This document shows positions 23,998 to 31,441 of a stretch of DNA of 37,031 nucleotides, piece by piece (the stretch's first letter is position 1; the number at the start of each line of letters is the position of its first letter). The DNA comes from Bacillota bacterium (lineage in GTDB: Bacteria; Bacillota; Dethiobacteria; SKNC01), in assembly GCA_007120745.1 (NCBI GenBank), contig SKNC01000059.1, forward strand, positions 1-37,031, written 5' to 3'. The notes under the pieces are model-generated. The model saw only the letters and a program-made list of their open reading frames with translations, was not told where the DNA came from and did no database searches. The position numbers were made by a program, and so were the translations under genes.

Positions 23998-24324
23998 ATG
24001 GACGAAAAAAATATTGTGGGTAAAGTGATAAATTTGGCAGGACTGGTGGACTACCAGGAAAACTCTGTGGTAAGCAGGCAGGTTATCGCGCAGAAGACGG
24101 GAACGGTGACCCTTTTTGCCTTTGACCGGGGGGAAGGGCTCAGCGAGCATACCGCGCCCTTTGATGCCCTGGTTCAGGTGTTGGAGGGGGAAGTAGAGAT
24201 AACCATTGCCGGGGAAAGTCATGTGGTGAAAGAGGGAGAAATGATTATTATGCCCGCCAACAAGCCACACGCCTTGAAAGCACTGACACAGTTTAAAATG
24301 ATGCTGGTGATGATCCGGTCTTAA
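23998..24324 (+). CDS. Small cupin-domain protein
   Basis: The 108 residues form one cupin-2 beta-barrel. Motif 1 is EHTAPFDALVQVLEGEVEIT (a His then Glu pattern), motif 2 is PANKPHALKAL (the second metal His). The protein may bind a metal but its ligand and reaction cannot be deduced. ATG 23998 follows AAAAAGGAG. It starts 58 bp after hcp, ends in a terminator, and so is probably the last gene of rrf2-hcp-cupin. Cupins of this type often follow Hcp in clostridia. Confidence 0.88.
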   Translation: MDEKNIVGKVINLAGLVDYQENSVVSRQVIAQKTGTVTLFAFDRGEGLSEHTAPFDALVQVLEGEVEITIAGESHVVKEGEMIIMPANKPHALKALTQFKMMLVMIRS

Positions 24325-24337
24325 GTAACCGGTAAAA

Positions 24338-24376
24338 GAGGCCCTACATTTCATTCCTGGAGGGCCTCTCTTATTA
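24338..24376 (+). terminator. Rho-independent terminator after the cupin gene
   Basis: GAGGCCCT (24338-24345) pairs with AGGGCCTC (24361-24368) across a 15-nt loop; the tail is TCTTATTATT. Confidence 0.75.
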
Positions 24377-24433
24377 TTCTGAGAATTATTGTAGGAGCTC
24401 CTGACGTGGCATCGGATACAGGTGTCCTTCAGC

Positions 24434-24472
24434 ACTTTCGGCAGTACTCCTGGTGGAAGTACTGCCGAAAGT
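24434..24472. repeat. Perfect 15-bp inverted repeat
   Basis: ACTTTCGGCAGTACT (24434-24448) is repeated inverted at 24458-24472 around a 9-nt loop (CCTGGTGGA). It lies between convergent genes but lacks a T-run on either strand. It may be a protein-binding site, a cruciform-prone repeat or a dispersed element. Confidence 0.5.
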
Positions 24473-24538
24473 CAGGAAATTTCTGGAATCCGGGAGTCAG
24501 GAAGGACTCTTATGTTTAGCTGATTTTCGCGATTGAGG

Positions 24539-25555
24539 TTACAGCTGTGCTTTGAAATGCTCAGAAACCTCTTTCAGCATCCGGTAGGATTTTTCCACGG
24601 TTAGCTCTCCGTCGGGGTTGACGAGGCAGCACCGGGAGGGGGCCAACCAGGCCTGGGAAAGAATCTGCTCCCTGGGAACTCCGGTATTTTCTAGATAGAC
24701 CCACATCTCTTCCAGCTTTTCAATCATGGATTTGACATTTTCCTTTTCATACTCCTCCGTAAGGGTAGGCGTAATGCCCCAGGAGATAATTCCTCCCCGG
24801 TCTAAGAAGTCCTTTACGTCCTCCTTATAGCGGGAAAAAATATGGCCCCAGGTAAAGACATCTGCGGAGAGGATATCCAGGTCCAGCTGAAGGAGGAAAG
24901 ACCAGTCCGGGTTACCGCAGAGATGAACCCCTTTGGGTCCCGGGAAATTTTCCAGGAAGGAACGGTAATCCCTTTGAGCCCGGTCGCTGGCATATCCCGT
25001 AAAGGCTTTAAAAATCATTTCCAGTCCCGGTTCATCTACCCAGACAAAAGAGCCCGGGTGTTTTTCCAGCATATCTTTCAGCTGTACCTCTGTTTTTCGG
25101 GCCACAAAATCAAAGATGATCCCCTTTACCTCCTCATGATAGATCATGGATTTTTTGTTTTCATCCAGGATTTTTAACCCCAGGCTTACCGGTCCAATGT
25201 TTTGTCCCCGGACATATTGATAAGGGGAAAGGTCCATCTCCAGGAACCGGTGAAACAGTACGGAGTATTCCGGTGAAAGGCGGAAAAAATCATCGTTATC
25301 CCAGTTGTTCAATAGATGGTCCAGCTCCCCATAGAATTTTTCCAGGGAAAAACTGATCCGCTGTTTTTCAAAGTCTACGATGATACCGGGAAAATGTTCG
25401 GAAATCTGCACGTACATGTCTTCATAAAAGCTGTACCTGGGCAGCTGCGGCCAGAAAGGAATGTCCAGGGACAAGGATAGTTCCAGGGCCCTTTCTATGT
25501 CGGTATGGGGCATAATTCCCATGGCCGTGGTCTGGCAGTTTCCTGTTAATTTCAT
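24539..25555 (-). CDS. MetE C-terminal-like (UROD/CIMS superfamily) zinc methyltransferase
   Basis: The 338 residues resemble the catalytic barrel of cobalamin-independent methionine synthase and related short methyltransferases. Possible zinc ligands are visible in GVHLCGNPDW (His-x-Cys) and SRCCLVNPDGELTVEKSYRML near the C-terminus, and GIMPHTD sits at the N-terminus. The N-terminal half of true MetE is missing, as in the corrinoid- or thiol-linked short forms, so the methyl donor and acceptor are unknown. ATG 25555 follows GAAGGAGG; an upstream ATG 45 bp earlier has no site. It is transcribed opposite to pgeF from a shared gap and is the second leftward gene of the window. Confidence 0.82.
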   Translation of the reverse strand: MKLTGNCQTTAMGIMPHTDIERALELSLSLDIPFWPQLPRYSFYEDMYVQISEHFPGIIVDFEKQRISFSLEKFYGELDHLLNNWDNDDFFRLSPEYSVLFHRFLEMDLSPYQYVRGQNIGPVSLGLKILDENKKSMIYHEEVKGIIFDFVARKTEVQLKDMLEKHPGSFVWVDEPGLEMIFKAFTGYASDRAQRDYRSFLENFPGPKGVHLCGNPDWSFLLQLDLDILSADVFTWGHIFSRYKEDVKDFLDRGGIISWGITPTLTEEYEKENVKSMIEKLEEMWVYLENTGVPREQILSQAWLAPSRCCLVNPDGELTVEKSYRMLKEVSEHFKAQL

Positions 25556-25747
25556 GTTTTTTAAGCCTCCTTCATAGTTTGGAATGACTTCTTGAAACAT
25601 GCCAGTGGGGGAGGTTCACTTCAACTCCATCATAACATGAGAACTTTTGAAAAAATGCCTGAAAAACAAATGTTAAGAAAATTTATATAGTATAATGAAA
25701 GAGGAAAACATATAGGGAATTTTTTAAACTTTGAAAGGAGCAATTTT

Positions 25748-26542
25748 TTGAAAGATTTTATTATACGGAAAAATTCCGGGCTAACATACCTGACAATACC
25801 CTCTTTTACCAAACAAGGGGTGGTACATGGTTTTTCCACGCGACTGGTGGAAGGATGCCAGGTTTCTTCATATGCTCTTGATACTGGATCTGATGGAAAA
25901 GAAGAGTTCAAAGCCATTAAAAATCGACGGTTGTTTGTTGGTGCTTTAAACCTGGAGGGTGATTTTTGGGCATTAAAACAGGTTCACGGCAGGCGGGTAT
26001 TTTCCGTGGGAGAAAAGGTTTACTCAAAGGGTGAAGAACAAATGGAAGGAGACGGCCTGGTTACGAATCAAGGGGGTGTTATCCTCACCATGTATTCAGC
26101 AGACTGCGCCATCATTTTTCTCTTTGACCCGGTTCAGCGGGCAGCGGCCCTGGGTCATGCCGGTTGGAGAGGAACTCTGAAGGGAATAGGCCCCGAACTG
26201 GTGAAGGCCATGACTTCTTCATACGGATGCAGGCCGGAGAATATTATGGCAGGGATCAGCCCTGCCATTGGAGCATGCTGTTATGAAATAGGAGAAGAAG
26301 TAATAGAAAAATTGTACCAGGTAATGAAAGAGCCTGAAATGTTTATAAAACTCGGGAGAAGTGGAAAATATATGCTGGACCTGAAGCTTCTTAATGCAAA
26401 ACTTTTAAAGGAAGCAGGAATCCAGGAGGAGAAGGTGGCGGTAAGCAGTCACTGTACTTTTTGCAACCCGGATCTATTTTTTTCCTACCGGAGAGACGGA
26501 GGGTTTGCCGGAAGGATGATGTCGTTGATCTGCCTTCCTTAA
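25748..26542 (+). CDS. pgeF: PgeF/YlmD (YfiH) multicopper-oxidase-fold peptidoglycan editing factor
   Basis: Family formerly called laccase-like; members have purine nucleoside or polyphenol activity, and PgeF removes misincorporated muropeptide residues. The 264 residues show KQVHGRRVF, TMYSADCAIIFLFDP, LGHAGWRGTLKGI (conserved His and Cys metal or catalytic site) and GISPAIGACCYEIGEEV, then SSHCTFCNPDLFFSYRRDG. The start is TTG 25748 with AAAGGAG 7 nt upstream. A TATAAT at 25691-25696 may be the -10 of the ylm unit, but no good -35 is visible. It heads the ylm cluster. Confidence 0.93.
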   Translation: MKDFIIRKNSGLTYLTIPSFTKQGVVHGFSTRLVEGCQVSSYALDTGSDGKEEFKAIKNRRLFVGALNLEGDFWALKQVHGRRVFSVGEKVYSKGEEQMEGDGLVTNQGGVILTMYSADCAIIFLFDPVQRAAALGHAGWRGTLKGIGPELVKAMTSSYGCRPENIMAGISPAIGACCYEIGEEVIEKLYQVMKEPEMFIKLGRSGKYMLDLKLLNAKLLKEAGIQEEKVAVSSHCTFCNPDLFFSYRRDGGFAGRMMSLICLP

Positions 26543-26696
26543 CTTTTAATTTCAAGAAAAGCATTTAAATTCTCGACTTTTTGAGGTAAGGTGTATTAAA
26601 ATAGTAGTATATGGTATTGAAAAAATCTCTTTGTGGACAGACCTGAGGCTTTTCTGCGAAGGGAAAAATAAAAATCAGCAGCATACAGGGGAAGAT

Positions 26697-28028
26697 ATGA
26701 GAAAAAATCACTTGAAATTAATAAGAGGGGAGAAAAAAGAACGCACTCCCTTTCAAAAGCTATCGAGAAAAATTACGGTAAGTCTGCTTTTGATTATCCT
26801 GGTTTTTTTCCTGGCCCGGGCTGTTTTTTTGTGGGGATATGGTATGGCCGCCTCGTACCTGGTGAGTACTGTTGTTACGGAAGAGAGACTGCTGGAGGAA
26901 AAAATGTCGGTAGAAGGCGTAATTATCAGGGATGAGAAGGTAATTACTTCTCCCCGGGAGGGATATTTGGTTTGGGCCTTAGATGAAGGAACCCGGGTGG
27001 GGGTAGGACGTGTGGTGGCAGAGGTTGTTTCCCAGCCTCCCGTTGATGATGGTATTGAAGGGCCTGTTTTGGAGCATGAAGAGAAGGACATAACAAATAT
27101 GGAAGAAAAAGAATCCCAAGATGAAGGAAATGAAGATGTGGATTCATCCATGTTGGAGGACAGTCCGGACTCTTTATATATAGATGGGGGAAATGAAGAC
27201 GAAACTCTGGACCTGAAAGAAATTGAATACCAGGCATCAGTTATGGTAAACCGGCTCAGAAAAGCGATCCGGGAGGGCAATATGGAGGAGGCCGAAAGTT
27301 ACTATAATCAGCTAGAGAGCCTTTCCCAGGAGCAGTTAATTGTACACAGCAGCCTTCAGGCGGGCAGCAGTAAAATTATTTCCCCATTTTCCGGCATTGT
27401 ATCTTACTATATGGATGGATTGGAAGATTTCTACCAGCCCTCTTTAATTCATTTTTTAAGCAGCCAGCAGTTGAAAGTTTTAAACGAAGAAATCAAAAAA
27501 ATTAGTTTTGGTGAAAAGGTAGGCCGGGGTTCTCCTATTTTTAAAATCGTGGATAACTACACCTGGTATTTTACCGTTCCTGTGACTCCATCCCAGGGAG
27601 AAATACTCCAGGGAGCGAGAAGATTATTTTTACGGTTTGATTTTATATCTCCCCATGACACCAGGGTTGAAGTTTATCACCTGGAGCAGGAAGAGGACAA
27701 AACTCTGGTAACCTTTAAAGTAAATGAACAGTTAGATAATTTTTATCTTCACCGTCAGGCTGGTGCAGAGGTTATTTATGCGCACTTCAGGGGCATAACT
27801 GTACCTGAGGAAGCTCTGGTTGAGCAAGGTGAGGAAATCGGAGTTTACACCATTGAAAAAGCAGTGGTACGTTTTCGTCCCGTTGAGATAAAAAGAGAAC
27901 TGGAGGGAGAACTGGTGGTGGAAGGACTACCTGCAGGAAGAGTTATTATTCAGAATCCCCGGTTTTTCAGGCAGGGACAGTACATTCCTTCTCAACAGGA
28001 GGAACAGGAAAGAGAAGAACAGCTGTGA
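26697..28028 (+). CDS. HlyD-family-like membrane-fusion/adaptor protein of the ylm cluster
   Basis: The 443 residues have a basic N-terminal stretch, one membrane span (about 24-46, ITVSLLLIILVFFLARAVFL), then an extracellular part. That part has a biotinyl/lipoyl-like half motif (IRDEKVITSPREGYLVWALDEG followed by TRVGVGRVVAEV), an acidic spacer (about 105-160, many Glu/Asp), a helical hairpin and a second lipoyl half (GSSKIISPFSGIVSYYMDGL). This is the HlyD architecture without an obvious transporter beside it. ATG 26697 follows AGGGGAAG. Clostridia often carry such a protein between ylmD and ylmE; its function in division is unknown. Confidence 0.8.
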   Translation: MRKNHLKLIRGEKKERTPFQKLSRKITVSLLLIILVFFLARAVFLWGYGMAASYLVSTVVTEERLLEEKMSVEGVIIRDEKVITSPREGYLVWALDEGTRVGVGRVVAEVVSQPPVDDGIEGPVLEHEEKDITNMEEKESQDEGNEDVDSSMLEDSPDSLYIDGGNEDETLDLKEIEYQASVMVNRLRKAIREGNMEEAESYYNQLESLSQEQLIVHSSLQAGSSKIISPFSGIVSYYMDGLEDFYQPSLIHFLSSQQLKVLNEEIKKISFGEKVGRGSPIFKIVDNYTWYFTVPVTPSQGEILQGARRLFLRFDFISPHDTRVEVYHLEQEEDKTLVTFKVNEQLDNFYLHRQAGAEVIYAHFRGITVPEEALVEQGEEIGVYTIEKAVVRFRPVEIKRELEGELVVEGLPAGRVIIQNPRFFRQGQYIPSQQEEQEREEQL

Positions 28029-28046
28029 TAAAAGGAGACAGGTGAA

Positions 28047-28721
28047 ATGGAGCTGTTGAATCAAAATTATATGAAAATTATAGAACGAATAAATAAAGCT
28101 AAGGAGAAGTCCGGCAGGCAGAAGGATGAAATTAAACTGATTGCCGTAACCAAGGGGATTCGTTCAAAAGCAATAAAGAAGGCTGCTTCCCTGGGAATCG
28201 TTCATTTTGGAGAAAATCGGGTGCAGGAGGTCCTTCCGAAGATGGAGGGCCTTCCAGAACATCTTAAGTGGCACTTTATTGGCCACCTGCAGAGCAATAA
28301 GGTGAAAGACGTACTTCCCCGTTTTTCTCTAATCCACTCTCTTGATAGAATCTCCCTGGCAAAAGAAATAAACAAGCGTTCAGAAAAAGAAAACCGGGTG
28401 ACTGATGTCCTGGTTCAAGTAAACGTGGCAAAAGAAAAGTCGAAATTTGGTCTTTCTGTTCAAGAAACAGAAGGATTTATTGAGAAGGTTGTAGAAAAAT
28501 TTCCATATATAAAAATTTTGGGATTGATGACCATTGCCCCTTATGTGGAGGATGCCCAGGAGGTCAGGCCCATATTTCGGGAATTAAGAAACCTGGCCCA
28601 GGAAATTGTGATTCCCGGGGCGGAGCTAACAGAGCTCTCCATGGGAATGAGCAATGATTTTGAAGTTGCCGTAGAAGAAGGGGCCACTATGGTCAGAATT
28701 GGGTCAGCTCTTTTCAGGTGA
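28047..28721 (+). CDS. ylmE: YlmE/YggS pyridoxal-5'-phosphate homeostasis protein
   Basis: PLP-binding alanine-racemase-fold protein that controls PLP and amino-acid balance. The 224 residues carry LIAVTKGI (PLP-binding Lys), FGENRVQEVLPKM, WHFIGHLQSNKVKDV and the C-terminal LSMGMSNDFEVAVEEGATM followed by VRIGSALF. Length is standard. ATG 28047 has AAAGGAGAC upstream, 18 bp after the HlyD-like gene. It is part of the ylm block preceding sepF. Confidence 0.96.
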   Translation: MELLNQNYMKIIERINKAKEKSGRQKDEIKLIAVTKGIRSKAIKKAASLGIVHFGENRVQEVLPKMEGLPEHLKWHFIGHLQSNKVKDVLPRFSLIHSLDRISLAKEINKRSEKENRVTDVLVQVNVAKEKSKFGLSVQETEGFIEKVVEKFPYIKILGLMTIAPYVEDAQEVRPIFRELRNLAQEIVIPGAELTELSMGMSNDFEVAVEEGATMVRIGSALFR

Positions 28722-28809
28722 CCTGTCAAGAACAAAGATGTTTTAACTGCAGTGGAGCAATAATTTAACTTCCAATGGGTTATCATTATAAGAGGTCAAA
28801 GGAGGAAAA

Positions 28810-29256
28810 ATGATGGGTTTAAAGTTTTTTGAGAAAGTTCTGGTTTTTTTAGGCCTGGCTGAAGAGGAAGAAGAACACAGGGAGATGGTATCCAACCATG
28901 ATACCACCAATCCCACTCCCCGAAAAGGAAAAGTGGTAAGCCTTCATACCAGCAAAAATTTACGGGTAATCGTAGCTGAGCCCGGTGCTTTTGAAGAAGC
29001 GCAGGAGATTGCTGAGAACTTAAAAAATAATCTTCCCGTAGTTATTAACCTGGAGGGTACGGAACGAGACACTTCCATGCGGTTAATTGATTTTATCAGC
29101 GGCGCCGCTTTTGCTCTAAATGCCAATTATCAAAAAATCAGTAATCATATTTTCATCTTTACCCCGAATAATATAGATATTAACTCCACCATTACCCGCA
29201 GTGAGGTGGATGCTTTTACCTCCGGTTCCTTGGGAGATTCAGAGCTGGAGGACTGA
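28810..29256 (+). CDS. sepF: Cell division protein SepF
   Basis: Membrane-bound FtsZ-anchoring and septum-shaping protein. The 148 residues have an N-terminal amphipathic helix (MGLKFFEKVLVFLGL), an acidic linker EEEEEH and the SepF core: LRVIVAEPGAFEEAQEIAEN, then VVINLEGTERDTSMRLIDFI and SGAAFALNANYQKISNHIF with IFTPNNIDI. Two ATGs (28810 and 28813) follow AAAGGAGG (28798-28805); the second has the better spacing. The FtsZ tail it binds (residues IPAFLRKR) is encoded at 7.8 kb. Confidence 0.96.
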   Translation: MMGLKFFEKVLVFLGLAEEEEEHREMVSNHDTTNPTPRKGKVVSLHTSKNLRVIVAEPGAFEEAQEIAENLKNNLPVVINLEGTERDTSMRLIDFISGAAFALNANYQKISNHIFIFTPNNIDINSTITRSEVDAFTSGSLGDSELED

Positions 29257-29315
29257 TGGTTCCCTGGAATCAAAAAATTGTGGTGAGGTGATATCCAATT
29301 TTAGATTTTCCCCGG

Positions 29316-29591
29316 ATGATAGACATCATTTTTAATACTCTTAGAATATTTTTAATTGCCCGGATAGTTTTAAGTTACTTTTCGTTTAACCCTTACGGCA
29401 AACCCTGGCTGGTTCAGCTTAAAAGGATAATTTACCAGGTAACGGAACCCATATTACTTCCCTTCAGAAGTATTATCCCTTTAGTCAACCTGGGTGGTGG
29501 TTACATTGACTTATCCCCACTGGTTGCAATTATTTTATTAGGCTTTATCCAGAGGCTTTTAAAAAACCTGGTAATGCAAGGTTTGGGATAG
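29316..29591 (+). CDS. ylmG: YlmG/YggT family membrane protein
   Basis: Small two-span protein, 91 residues: IIFNTLRIFLIARIVLSYF, then TEPILLPFRSIIPLVNLGGG (the family's P-x-x-P-x-R motif) and a second span IDLSPLVAIILLGFIQRLL. YlmG/YggT proteins affect cell division and envelope integrity, but the mechanism is unknown. The only standard start, ATG 29316, lies about 25 nt from the sole good Shine-Dalgarno (GAGGTGAT, 29285-29292). An in-frame ATT at 29298 has correct spacing and could be the true start. Confidence 0.92.
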   Translation: MIDIIFNTLRIFLIARIVLSYFSFNPYGKPWLVQLKRIIYQVTEPILLPFRSIIPLVNLGGGYIDLSPLVAIILLGFIQRLLKNLVMQGLG

Positions 29592-29640
29592 AGGCAGGAA
29601 TACTTCTGTACTTTCAACAGTTTTTAAAAAAGGAGATATT

Positions 29641-30414
29641 ATGCAAGGAGAAAACCATTTTTCCCCTCTGGAAAAGGAAATGCTGGAACGAATTCAGGAC
29701 AAAGTGGAGATGGTTCTTCGTTCTAATTTTCCCCAGGTAACTGATTTTTTAGACCCCCACCAGCAGCGGGTAATGGAGTCCTGCTTGAGGGCCCGTAATG
29801 AGGTTAAGTTTTTGACGTACGGGGGGTATCCGGGAGCGGAGAGGGCAAAGATAGCGGTCATGCCCAACAACTGGATCGCAAGATCCATTGATCTTGGAAT
29901 ATCCCTGGTGGAGGTCAGGGGTGCTGTCAAATTTAAAGAACTGACTCACCGGGATTATTTGGGAGCGGTATTAAATTTGGGCTTAAAAAGAGAAAAACTT
30001 GGGGATATTGTTGTGGGGGAACAGGGTGCGGTGATTATAGTGGATACCTTTGTGACTGATTTTCTACAGCAGAATCTAACTCAGATTAATACGGTACCGG
30101 TTACGTTGAAGGAAATTACACCGGAGGAGCTGGTAATTCCGGAGGAACGCAGTAAAATCATAAAAGGGACCGTAGCTTCCCTGAGGCTGGATGCAGTAGC
30201 TGGCCTGGGCTTTGGGTATTCCCGGTCAAAAATTGCCCGGGCTATCAAGGCAGATCATGTAAAACTAAACTGGCAGAGAGTTAACGACCCCTCCTCTCAA
30301 CTTAAAAAAGGAGATGTAATTTCTCTAAAGGGCCGCGGAAGGATTGTAATAGAAGATATAACAGGGGAAAGCAAAAAAGGTAGAGTGAGAATTGTTGTAA
30401 AAAAGGTACGTTAA
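29641..30414 (+). CDS. ylmH: YlmH, S4-domain RNA-binding protein
   Basis: The 257-residue protein has an N-terminal segment (DKVEMVLRSNFPQVTDFL and FLTYGGYPGAERAKIAVMP) and a C-terminal S4 domain: LDAVAGLGFGYSRSKIARAI, then VKLNWQRVNDPSSQLKKGD and RGRIVIEDI. S4 domains bind structured RNA. YlmH homologues act with stalled 50S ribosomes in rescue pathways, a recent assignment from other Firmicutes. ATG 29641 has AAAAAGGAG upstream. It follows ylmG and precedes divIVA, the conserved order. Confidence 0.95.
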   Translation: MQGENHFSPLEKEMLERIQDKVEMVLRSNFPQVTDFLDPHQQRVMESCLRARNEVKFLTYGGYPGAERAKIAVMPNNWIARSIDLGISLVEVRGAVKFKELTHRDYLGAVLNLGLKREKLGDIVVGEQGAVIIVDTFVTDFLQQNLTQINTVPVTLKEITPEELVIPEERSKIIKGTVASLRLDAVAGLGFGYSRSKIARAIKADHVKLNWQRVNDPSSQLKKGDVISLKGRGRIVIEDITGESKKGRVRIVVKKVR

Positions 30415-30497
30415 CAGGGAAGGACTTTGCTAAAATTTGGCGAAAAAGAAAGAAAACAATACTCTTTACTAACTGCTGAATTGAGGAGGTTTTGAAC

Positions 30498-31007
30498 ATG
30501 CCATTAACTCCGCTGGATATCCAAAATAAGGAGTTTTCGTTAGCGCTGCGCGGTTTTAATCGAGAAGAGGTTAATGATTTTCTGGACAGGCTGACCAAAG
30601 ACTATGAAGAAATTATTAAAGAAAATGTACAGATGAAGGAGCAGGCAGAGTCCCTGGAGGGAAAACTGGAGCACTACAAAAAAATTGAGGAAACTCTGCA
30701 AAAGGCCATTGTTATTGCCCAGGATACTGCGGAAGAGGTAAAAAGAAATGCCAGCAAGGAGGCCGAACTGATACGCAGAGAGGCTGAAAAAGATGCTGCC
30801 AGAATCATAGAAGAAGCCCGGTATAAAGCCAGCAGGATTGTAGCCGAGCACGAAGACTTAAATAAGCAGGCCCAGGTTTTTAAGCTGCGGCTTCGCTCCC
30901 TGGTGGAAGCCCAGTTAGCTGCCCTGGAATCCGAGACATGGCTGGATTTAATGAATGATGAAAAAATGCCGGAGGAAGAGGAGTCTCAGGAGGAGGATAC
31001 GGCATAA
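30498..31007 (+). CDS. divIVA: DivIVA family cell-pole/septum scaffold protein
   Basis: Coiled-coil protein that binds negatively curved membrane at division sites and poles. The 169 residues begin PLTPLDIQNKEFSLALRGFN with REEVNDFLDRL, the lipid-binding N-terminal domain with exposed hydrophobic loop, followed by a long coiled coil (about 35-145) and an acidic tail. ATG 30498 is chosen with GAGGAGG (30483-30489) 8 nt upstream, not the TTG at 30492. No T-rich terminator follows; only a weak CCACG/CGTGG hairpin (31062-31079) lies before the ileS promoter. Confidence 0.95.
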   Translation: MPLTPLDIQNKEFSLALRGFNREEVNDFLDRLTKDYEEIIKENVQMKEQAESLEGKLEHYKKIEETLQKAIVIAQDTAEEVKRNASKEAELIRREAEKDAARIIEEARYKASRIVAEHEDLNKQAQVFKLRLRSLVEAQLAALESETWLDLMNDEKMPEEEESQEEDTA

Positions 31008-31103
31008 TATTTATTTTTCTGGGTTAAGTTTCCTGAGATTTAGGGAATACTTAATAAAAGTCCACGTCTTTCGTCGTGGGATGGATGTCTTCCAATGTGA
31101 TTG

Positions 31104-31131
31104 TTGACATTTATAAAAAAAATGTTATATT
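31104..31131 (+). promoter_or_regulatory. Sigma-A promoter of the ileS T-box leader
   Basis: A perfect TTGACA (31104-31109) and TATATT (31126-31131) are spaced 16 bp, with TG at 31123-31124 extending the -10. Transcription would start near 31138. Confidence 0.75.
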
Positions 31132-31139
31132 AGTAATAA

Positions 31140-31405
31140 TGAATATCTAGAACAATTCGATGAACGGGTCCAGTACGCAGGATATTTCTGTTCAGAGAGC
31201 CAGGGAAGCTGAAAACTGGCCTTTAATACCTGCCGAATATCTCCCGGGAGTGCTGTGCGAAATTCTTGTGAAGAGTAGACACATGAAGAGTAGACACAGC
31301 CGGTGGTGCCGTTACCGCCTGTGACCCCATGCAGTCATTTATTTTTTATGCTATCCAGGGTGGTACAGCGGGAATAATTCCCGTCCCTACAGGACGGGTT
31401 TTTTT
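31140..31405 (+). promoter_or_regulatory. T-box riboswitch (isoleucine) upstream of ileS
   Basis: The leader has the T-box core AGGGTGGTACAGCGGG (31357-31372) and the Stem I elements AGAGAGCC...GCTGAAAAC. A specifier loop candidate is GAATATCTCCCGGGAG, where ATC at 31239-31241 is an Ile codon. The terminator is CCCGTCC/GGACGGG (31380-31398) plus seven T. Uncharged tRNA-Ile is expected to stabilise the antiterminator and permit ileS transcription. The linker contains an exact 15-bp tandem duplication (31269-31298). Confidence 0.93.
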
Positions 31406-31441
31406 GATTTTATAAATAGAATAAGCGGAGGGATAAACATC

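Noticed and set aside
26753-27280. 175-codon Ser/Thr-rich frame opposite the HlyD-like gene
   Set aside because: It is an antisense shadow created by the Glu/Asp-rich plus-strand coding sequence.
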